From: Rhodospirillales bacterium
Lineage (GTDB): Bacteria; Pseudomonadota; Alphaproteobacteria; Rhodospirillales; UBA2165
Assembly (NCBI GenBank): GCA_013204125.1
Contig: JABMOP010000529.1
Span: 1-10,177, forward strand
Reading direction: 5' to 3'
DNA: 10,177 nucleotides
Shown: positions 5,735 to 10,177 of the stretch, piece by piece
Layout: every line of letters begins with the position of its first letter
Numbering within the stretch: the first letter of the stretch is position 1
Translations under genes and position numbers: made by a program
The notes under the pieces: model-generated
Told to the model about the DNA's origin: nothing
The model's input: the letters and a program-made list of their open reading frames with translations, nothing else
Database searches by the model: none

Positions 5735-8332
5735 CTAGTCCTCGGCGCGCGTGACCTTGACCTTTACGCATAGATCAAGGGAGAGGTTGACCGGATTAAT
5801 GTTTTCCCAATCCAATTCCAGAAGCTCGTTGTAGAACACACCCTTACCTTTGGCCACCGGTAGGCCGTCGCTCCAATGACCGCACAGCGCGGCGATGCCG
5901 AGCCCTTCGGGGTGTATATTCTCGGTCAGACGGACCCGCCCTTTAACCTTGCGTCCCTTTTGGCTTTCGACCCACACCATATCGCCATCGGTGAGCCCTT
6001 TGCCGACCCCGGTGCTGGTATTGACAGCGATGTTGTAAGAAAATGGATCGAGCCTCGCTGCTTCGTCCAGCCACGGGTTTTCCATGGTAAAGCTGTTGGT
6101 GTGGAGGGTATCCCGGTAATAGAAGGAGTAGAAATCGAAGCCGTCCTCATGGCACTCGTGGGACACGCAGGGCAGCCAATCGACCAGGGCGCTGTAAAAC
6201 TCTTTCGGAACATCAAGGCCGTGCGGTTCCGTCAGCGCCTGAATTTTTTCTCGCAAAGCCGGCATCCACTCCCAATATATCGGCACCCGGGCATCGTTAA
6301 ACGGCCGCCAATAGACTTCCTCCGGCGTCTTCGGCCATTTGGCGACGCCCTTTTCCTTAAACCACTCAAGCCCCCGGTCCGGGCCAAAATTATTTTTCAG
6401 ATCGGCATCGCATATTTCGGCGTAGGTGTATTTGCGCTGGATTTCGAGGCGGTATTCCCCGCGGAGATCGAGGATAGCGTTATAGGCGGCGTTCATGTCG
6501 GGCAGGAAATCGGCCCGCTCGGCCAGATCCGTCAGGACATCGGCGAAGGACCGCTCGTTGCCTTCCGGTTCGACAATCGGCTGTTGAATCGACCAGCTCC
6601 AATCGCCCATGCCGGCGGGATGACTGAAGATGAAGGGAATGTTGGGCCGGGTGTTGTAGCATCCCAAATAGCCGCGGTCGGGCAGAACGATATCCGAGAA
6701 AACCGAGGATTCGGTCAAAAACAAATCGAACGAGACCATGAAGTCGATCGCTTTAAGAGAGTCCGCCACCACATCCGGATTGGCAATACTCATCAGCATG
6801 TTGGTGCCGTAGTTGATCACCATCTCGGGCCGGTACCCCAACTCGAACTTTTCCCACAGTTCCTCGCCCAGAGGGGCATTGAGGAAGGGTGACGTCATGC
6901 CCATGACGAACAGATCTTGCAGACCAAGTTCTGTCGGTTTTCTGGGTTCGGGACGGGGATAGGGAGGATCGTAGGCCATCCAGGTGCCCACTTCCAACAA
7001 CCCATCCAGGCCGGCCTTGGGGGCATAACCCATGCGCCCGGTTTCCGGTATGCCATTGAAAGAAGGATTGAATCCCAGGCACGAGCCGACCACATCGGCG
7101 GCCCCCACCAACTGGTTTAAAAGATCGACGGCCAAGAAATTGAAAGTTGAATTTCTGTGGCCTTGCACCCCCCTGAAGGCGATTGCGGCAGCCGGCCGAT
7201 AGGGCAGGGTCACCCCTTCGATGACGATGGTCGAGCCGATGCGGGCTTCTTCGGCAAAGGTCGTGGCCAGACGGCGGATATTTTCCGCCGGCACCGTCGA
7301 TATTTCCTCACCTACTTCCGGCGAGAACTTCTTCAAATGCTCCTTGAGCAAGGCAAATCCCGGCTGGCAGGTCATGCCCGCCACCTCGTAGCTACCTTCC
7401 AAGGCCATATCCTCGGAATCCGCCACATTGTAGGGCTTGGCCGCGCCCGCCTTCAAATCCCAAACCAATGGCTCGCCCGTTTCCGGGTCCCGGACATAGG
7501 CGCCGTCGGAACCGATGAGATAGGAGGCGTTGGTTTTGGCCTTGAGATAAGGCGCATCGATGGCGCCCAGCTCGTTGACCAGAACGTTACACATGGAAAG
7601 CGCCAGCGCGGCGTCGGTGCCAACCCGGATCGGCACCCATTCGTTGGACTTTGAGGCGGCAAAGTTGCACATGGGATCGACGACGACAAGCTTCATGCCG
7701 CGTACCCTGGCGTCCGCCGCCATCGCCATGTTTGAGTTGGCTGCGTGGCCGGCGGAATGACCTTTGGAAGCGCCGAAATACATGGCGAAGTTACAGTGCT
7801 GAAAATCGGGAACAATGCCCCAGGATGAGTGCATCATGCCGGAGACTTGATGGGCGCTGTTGCCGCAATGAAGGCCGCCACCTGCCTCGGCAACGGTCGT
7901 CGTACCAAACGCCGGCGCAAATGCGGACCAAGGCAAGCCCATCGTGTATACGGTGGTCGTTCTATAAATGATCAGCTTTCGGGGGTCGTCTTGACGTATA
8001 CGCCGCAATCTTGCGGCGATCTCGTCGAGAGCGTCATCCCAGGATATTTCCTCCCACTCAGGGTCCACATTGATGCCCTTTTCGGGATTGGTGCGGCGCA
8101 GCGGCGTGCGAACGCGGTTGGGATCATAATGGGTCATGATGCCGCTGACGCCTTTGCCGCAAAGGCGGCCCTTGCCGACCGTACTTTCCGGGTTGCCTTC
8201 GATTTTCACGACCACACCGTCGACCCGATGCGCCAGCATCGAACACGTTGCGTAACAGAGGTTGCAGGTGGAAGGGATCCAGACGTCGTCTTTTCCGGAG
8301 GTGGCTTTGGCATCCGGTTTCATTTCGTTCAT
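5735..8332 (-). CDS. cytoplasmic molybdopterin oxidoreductase, DMSO-reductase superfamily, with [4Fe-4S] domain
   Basis: Bis-MGD molybdenum (or tungsten) enzyme of 865 aa. The N-terminus has a [4Fe-4S] motif C23-x2-C26-x3-C30-x27-C58, followed by GKG with Lys60, the lysine usually thought to relay electrons to the cofactor. Cys156 in LHCGNSAHQ is the likely metal ligand. It lies 98 residues after the last cluster cysteine, similar to Cys141 in acetylene hydratase. A C-terminal dinucleotide-binding domain (about 730-860) contains TNSFTMENPWLDEAARLDP. No twin-arginine or other signal peptide is visible, so it should be cytoplasmic. No separate iron-sulfur or membrane-anchor subunit is encoded nearby. 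The ATG at 8332 has AGGGA seven bases upstream; the ATG at 8323 is an alternative. The context suggests work on an aromatic or CoA-linked substrate. The reaction (hydroxylation, dehydroxylation, hydration or transhydroxylation) cannot be read from the sequence. Confidence 0.87.
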   Translation of the reverse strand: MNEMKPDAKATSGKDDVWIPSTCNLCYATCSMLAHRVDGVVVKIEGNPESTVGKGRLCGKGVSGIMTHYDPNRVRTPLRRTNPEKGINVDPEWEEISWDDALDEIAARLRRIRQDDPRKLIIYRTTTVYTMGLPWSAFAPAFGTTTVAEAGGGLHCGNSAHQVSGMMHSSWGIVPDFQHCNFAMYFGASKGHSAGHAANSNMAMAADARVRGMKLVVVDPMCNFAASKSNEWVPIRVGTDAALALSMCNVLVNELGAIDAPYLKAKTNASYLIGSDGAYVRDPETGEPLVWDLKAGAAKPYNVADSEDMALEGSYEVAGMTCQPGFALLKEHLKKFSPEVGEEISTVPAENIRRLATTFAEEARIGSTIVIEGVTLPYRPAAAIAFRGVQGHRNSTFNFLAVDLLNQLVGAADVVGSCLGFNPSFNGIPETGRMGYAPKAGLDGLLEVGTWMAYDPPYPRPEPRKPTELGLQDLFVMGMTSPFLNAPLGEELWEKFELGYRPEMVINYGTNMLMSIANPDVVADSLKAIDFMVSFDLFLTESSVFSDIVLPDRGYLGCYNTRPNIPFIFSHPAGMGDWSWSIQQPIVEPEGNERSFADVLTDLAERADFLPDMNAAYNAILDLRGEYRLEIQRKYTYAEICDADLKNNFGPDRGLEWFKEKGVAKWPKTPEEVYWRPFNDARVPIYWEWMPALREKIQALTEPHGLDVPKEFYSALVDWLPCVSHECHEDGFDFYSFYYRDTLHTNSFTMENPWLDEAARLDPFSYNIAVNTSTGVGKGLTDGDMVWVESQKGRKVKGRVRLTENIHPEGLGIAALCGHWSDGLPVAKGKGVFYNELLELDWENINPVNLSLDLCVKVKVTRAED

Positions 8333-8411
8333 GGCCTCATCCCTTTCATCGCAAAATCCTGATTGCTATGTCTTTCAACACTTCCCCACGCAGCGAGCAC
8401 CAGCCCATCCT

Positions 8412-8834
8412 TCAACCGCCTTCGAAGCCCTTCACCAGAATCATTTCGACCATGGCCGAACCGCCCGCGATGGCGATCGGTGCGGTATGATCCTCAAGCG
8501 GCTCGCCGTCGACGAAGACCCGGCAGCAGGGCAGCATGCCGAGTTCGGCATCCCTAACCCGCATCAAGAGGTCGGTGCCGTAGCGTTCCTCCAAGACGGA
8601 TATTACATCCAAGGTGGTGGCGGTCACTGGCAGGGAGAGCTTTATCGGACGTTCGGTAGTCACGGCCGACAGAAGCCCAAATAACCATACCTCGATGGTC
8701 AATTCCTGTTCTGCGACGGCAGCGACGGCGGGGCGGGTTTGGGTGTTTGTGGTGGTCTCGCCGGGTTTGGCAGAGTGGCGTTTGGTGCCGTACCAAAGGA
8801 CCGCCGAACGGTCGGGACCGAGCAAGTTGCTCAT
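8412..8834 (-). CDS. MoaD/ThiS-family sulfur-carrier-like protein (start uncertain)
   Basis: The last ~95 residues have the beta-grasp pattern of MoaD/ThiS: a first strand EVWLFGLL, a helix TTLDVISVLEERYG, a strand RVFVDGEPL, AIAGGSAMVEMILVKG, and a C-terminal GFEGG immediately before the stop (8412-8414). In this family the terminal Gly-Gly is adenylated and converted to a thiocarboxylate that donates sulfur, for MoaD to molybdopterin. It is the first gene of the molybdoenzyme block, 79 bases before the DMSO-reductase-type gene. The start is unclear. The ATG at 8834 gives 140 aa with a Pro/Thr/Ala-rich ~45-residue extension and no obvious ribosome site. A TTG at 8702 gives a family-sized 96 aa protein, but its AGGA is too close. 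A further in-frame TTG lies at 8861. No MoaE gene is in view, so a dedicated cofactor role is inferred. Confidence 0.72.
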   Translation of the reverse strand: MSNLLGPDRSAVLWYGTKRHSAKPGETTTNTQTRPAVAAVAEQELTIEVWLFGLLSAVTTERPIKLSLPVTATTLDVISVLEERYGTDLLMRVRDAELGMLPCCRVFVDGEPLEDHTAPIAIAGGSAMVEMILVKGFEGG

Positions 8835-8911
8835 CGCGAACCAAGCCCGCGAGAGAAACAATCAAAACTGCTGAAACCGCGTATCACCTCATAACCCCTC
8901 GCGAAGTTCAG

Positions 8912-8957
8912 GAGCAAGTACAATGGTCCCGCAGGAACAAGTCCAATGGTCCCGGAG
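8912..8957. repeat. tandem 23-bp direct repeat, two copies
   Basis: Two adjacent 23-base copies (8912-8934 and 8935-8957) share 20 of 23 bases, with the common core CAATGGTCCCG preceded by CAAGT. They lie between the perfect FNR-type box and the MoaD-like gene. Short repeated units of this kind occur at the ends of some insertion sequences (for example IS21-like) and can also be regulator half-sites. No transposase is recognisable nearby, so the origin is unresolved. Confidence 0.6.
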
Positions 8958-8982
8958 GGATCCGGATATTCCTATCTCTTGG

Positions 8983-9020
8983 TGTCAAAATTAACGATCC
9001 GTGTCTTTGATATTTATCAA
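8983..9020 (-). promoter_or_regulatory. perfect FNR/FixK/Anr-type box, with TTGACA, upstream of the molybdoenzyme block
   Basis: TTGATATTTATCAA (9007-9020) matches TTGAT-N4-ATCAA at all ten positions and is a flanked palindrome (TTTGAT...ATCAAA). On the minus strand a consensus -35 hexamer TTGACA lies at 8988-8983. With that hexamer as -35, the box centre falls at about -61.5, the usual class I FNR position. The -10 region 17 bases further on is poor (CCGGAT). Because the box is palindromic it could instead act on the plus-strand response regulator, where TGTAAT (9039-9044) is a -10 candidate. Low-oxygen control of one or both units is inferred. Confidence 0.55.
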
Positions 9021-9085
9021 ATGCATAAACACCAAATTTGTAATGGGATTATTTTTTGGCATGACAATTCGCCGCCGCGAGGGTT

Positions 9086-9138
9086 GCTCCTTCAGATCAC
9101 CGTTAAAAGGGAGAAGGAGCATGAGGCCGCATCCTCCT
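9086..9138 (+). promoter_or_regulatory. two mutually exclusive hairpins around a strong ribosome site and a 7-codon frame
   Basis: GCTCCTTC (9086-9093) is perfectly complementary to GAAGGAGC (9113-9120). The same AGGAG, with the following CATG, can instead pair with CATCCTCCT (9130-9138), giving AGGAGcATG against CATcCTCCT with one mismatch and a six-base loop. Both structures bury the purine-rich ribosome site GGGAGAAGGAG that precedes an ATG at 9121. That ATG opens only a seven-codon frame (stop 9142-9144). The element lies about 90 bases before the response-regulator start. A leader-peptide or attenuator-like switch is possible; it could also be coincidence. Confidence 0.35.
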
Positions 9139-9228
9139 GCCTGATGGCATCTTTGGGCAAAACAGACATTGGTCTTGCCGGGGATTAGGGAATACGAATT
9201 TGATGATTGAGCATCCTAGGAACTCAAT

Positions 9229-9804
9229 TTGACAAAAGACCAAGAGCCTCTGCCGTCATACGATCTCAGCAACTTGGTTATTCTCATTGCCGAGAAACAT
9301 GCAACTATGAGGACAATCATTAGGGAGGTTCTTCATAAATTCGGCGTGCGGAAACTATATGAGGAATCTACCCCTGAGGCCGCGTTTGAGACGTTTTGCG
9401 GCGTAAATCCCGATATTGTTACCATCGATTGGGGCCCTGATTTCGATGGTGTTAGCCTTCTCAACAAGATTCGCCAAGATCAAACAAGTCCAAATCAAGT
9501 CGTTCCCGTCATCATGGTCACGCCATATACCGAGAAGTCTCGGATCTACGCAGCCCGGGACGCGGGCATGACCGAATTTTTGGCTCAGCCAGTTTCTGCA
9601 AAAACAATCTACGAGCACATTTGCAAAATTATCGAGAACCCTCGGGAGTTTTTTAAAACAAAGGCCTATACGGGGCCGGATCGCCGGCGTCATAAGGGGA
9701 AATACGAAGGAGAAGAACGGCGTAAAGAGGCACCGACATCATACGAGGTACCTGACGACAAGAAATCGGAGCAAGACGGCGAGACCGACAAACCATCCAC
9801 CTAG
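9229..9804 (+). CDS. single-domain response regulator with degenerate receiver and charged tail
   Basis: CheY-like receiver domain (about residues 14-138) with no DNA-binding or enzymatic output domain, followed by a charged, probably disordered tail with GPDRRRHKGKYEGEERRK, 191 aa in all. The phospho-acceptor is Asp67 in DIVTIDW, and the switch Thr is T98 in VIMVTP. The usual acidic pair is E22-K23 (ILIAEK), so the second acid is replaced by Lys. The usual Lys before Pro is Gln120 (FLAQPV). The start is TTG at 9229, supported by AGGA seven bases upstream. It is divergent from the molybdoenzyme block and has no histidine kinase beside it. It probably relays or modulates a phospho-signal through protein contacts. 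Whether it is still phosphorylated is uncertain. By eye its codons are more AT-rich than those of the molybdoenzyme genes. Confidence 0.88.
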   Translation: MTKDQEPLPSYDLSNLVILIAEKHATMRTIIREVLHKFGVRKLYEESTPEAAFETFCGVNPDIVTIDWGPDFDGVSLLNKIRQDQTSPNQVVPVIMVTPYTEKSRIYAARDAGMTEFLAQPVSAKTIYEHICKIIENPREFFKTKAYTGPDRRRHKGKYEGEERRKEAPTSYEVPDDKKSEQDGETDKPST

Positions 9805-9810
9805 ATGGTT
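9791..9810 (+). terminator. hairpin over the response-regulator stop codon
   Basis: AACCATC (9791-9797) and GATGGTT (9804-9810) form a perfect 7-bp stem with a six-base loop that contains most of the TAG stop (9802-9804). There is no T-run after it, so it is at best a weak or factor-dependent terminator or an mRNA 3' stabiliser. Confidence 0.25.
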
Positions 9811-9841
9811 AAGGGACCTACCGGCACGGTGAGGTTACAAA

Positions 9842-10177
9842 ATGCTGCGAGATTTAACGCCTGTGTTGCATCGACCGCTTGAGATGGCAGTTCAAAAGCG
9901 GTTGTCCAGCGCATCTGCCGGGAACGTCCGCTTTTGGCTGAGGCTGGCAGCTGACATGTGGAGACGTAGCCCTGTCATCTATCAATTTTTTTCTACATAT
10001 GGGGATTGTAAATTGACTCGAGTTAATGCAAGTCCGGGTAATATCCGGATACTTTATCTAAAGCACGGCATTGGCCCCGGTGGGGCCCAGGCCAAGCGCC
10101 CACAGGCCGGCTTGAACGCCGGTTCGACCGTTGCACATCAAGGCCACGGCACGCGTGCCGATCAAACAGGCCCGATA
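9842..10177 (+). CDS. possible 5' part of an unrecognised ORF running off the right edge (low confidence)
   Basis: An ATG at 9842 opens 112 codons without a stop up to the window end, and GAGG (9831-9834) stands seven bases upstream, a well-placed ribosome site. The first half (MLRDLTPVLHRPLEMAVQKR, then an Arg/Trp-rich stretch) is not a family I recognise. The second half is Gly/Ala/Gln-rich and reads like the antisense of a GC-rich gene. The frame also covers an inverted repeat: AAAAGCGG at 9894-9901 and CCGCTTTT at 9928-9935. It conflicts with the minus-strand candidate at 10058-10177, so at most one is likely to be real over that part. Confidence 0.3.
   Translation, partial: MLRDLTPVLHRPLEMAVQKRLSSASAGNVRFWLRLAADMWRRSPVIYQFFSTYGDCKLTRVNASPGNIRILYLKHGIGPGGAQAKRPQAGLNAGSTVAHQGHGTRADQTGPI
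10058..10177 (-). CDS. possible C-terminal end of a gene entering from the right edge (low confidence)
   Basis: On the minus strand the frame is open from the window end to a TAG at 10058-10060, giving 39 residues that include TRAVALMCNGRTGVQAGLWA and end in GLGPTGANAVL. The Ala/Gly/Leu/Val-rich composition and GC-rich third positions look more protein-like than the overlapping plus-strand reading. I do not recognise the family, and the stretch is too short to be sure. If real, it converges on the response-regulator gene. Confidence 0.33.
   Translation of the reverse strand, partial: YRACLIGTRAVALMCNGRTGVQAGLWALGLGPTGANAVL
10073..10160. repeat. cluster of short GC-rich palindromes
   Basis: Three perfect inverted repeats lie close together: GGCCCC-ggt-GGGGCC (10073-10087), CCGGC-ttgaac... 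GCCGG (from about 10097 to 10111) and the 14-base palindrome CGGCACGCGTGCCG (10147-10160). They may simply reflect GC-rich coding sequence. No T-run follows any of them. Confidence 0.4.

Larger units (their letters stand above)
8835..9228. other. intergenic region between divergent operons
   Basis: No convincing gene is seen in these ~390 bases. The region holds a 23-bp tandem duplication (8912-8957), a TTGACA on the minus strand (8988-8983), a perfect FNR-type box (9007-9020), a 6/6-like to 5/6 -10 candidate on the plus strand (TGTAAT, 9039-9044, 5 of 6 bases), a T-run (9051-9057) and two overlapping hairpins (9086-9138). A further bulged hairpin is possible at about 9156-9180 (GGCA plus AGAC against GTCTTGCC). 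It separates the minus-strand molybdoenzyme block from the plus-strand response regulator. Confidence 0.6.

Noticed and set aside
5876..6892. 338-codon plus-strand frame opposite the DMSO-reductase-type gene
   Set aside because: It is an antisense shadow of a well-supported coding sequence, and its translation shows no motif.
5735..8332. Acetylene hydratase
   Set aside because: The essential Asp after the second cluster cysteine is Tyr27 here, the protein is longer, and the neighbours point to aromatic-acid chemistry.
8912..8957. CRISPR array
   Set aside because: There are only two directly adjacent copies with no spacer between them and no cas genes.
8614..9010. Overlapping plus-strand frames across the MoaD-like gene and the upstream region
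   Set aside because: No domain or ribosome site is visible. The minus-strand MoaD-like core with a C-terminal Gly-Gly explains the left part, and the right part is repeat and promoter sequence.
9056..9072. Sigma-54 (-24/-12) promoter, TTGGCATG...TTCGC
   Set aside because: GG and GC are separated by 11 instead of 10 bases and the -12 element is imperfect, so the essential spacing fails.

Overview
The window looks like part of a bacterial accessory or catabolic region, probably from a proteobacterium of moderately high GC. I favour an alphaproteobacterium, for two reasons. The single-domain response regulator has a degenerate receiver and a charged tail of a kind I associate with Rhodospirillales-like genomes. 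There are also FNR/FixK/Anr-type boxes. This assignment is an inference, because there is no rRNA, tRNA or other taxonomic marker.

Layout. Positions 2-106 (+) are the tail of a ferredoxin-like gene that enters from the left edge. It converges on a six-gene block that fills about 172-8834 and lies entirely on the minus strand. In transcription order the block encodes: (1) a MoaD/ThiS-like sulfur carrier ending in Gly-Gly; (2) an 865-residue cytoplasmic molybdenum enzyme of the DMSO-reductase superfamily with an N-terminal [4Fe-4S] motif; (3-5) the FAD, [2Fe-2S] and molybdenum subunits of a xanthine-oxidase-family enzyme resembling 4-hydroxybenzoyl-CoA reductase; (6) an adenylate-forming ligase of the DhbE/EntE aryl-acid type. 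Genes 3-5 are tightly packed: an ATGA overlap, then a 1-nt gap. A near-consensus FNR-type box with a well-placed -10 element lies in the 153-nt gap between genes 2 and 3, and a perfect FNR-type box (TTGATATTTATCAA) lies upstream of gene 1.

To the right, an intergenic region (8835-9228) carries the perfect FNR-type box, a 23-bp tandem duplication and two mutually exclusive hairpins. It precedes a plus-strand single-domain response regulator (9229-9804). The last 370 bases hold inverted repeats and two weak, mutually incompatible open frames that run off the right edge.

Working model (inference). Under low oxygen an aromatic acid is activated by the ligase. Its CoA (or AMP) ester is then processed by the xanthine-oxidase-family enzyme, and the DMSO-reductase-type enzyme performs a second hydroxylation, dehydroxylation or hydration step. 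The MoaD-like protein may serve cofactor supply, and the ferredoxin may carry electrons. The substrate cannot be read from the sequence. Several features argue against a textbook 4-hydroxybenzoyl-CoA reductase: the FAD subunit lacks the extra [4Fe-4S] insertion, and the usual catalytic Glu of the molybdenum subunit aligns with Gln.
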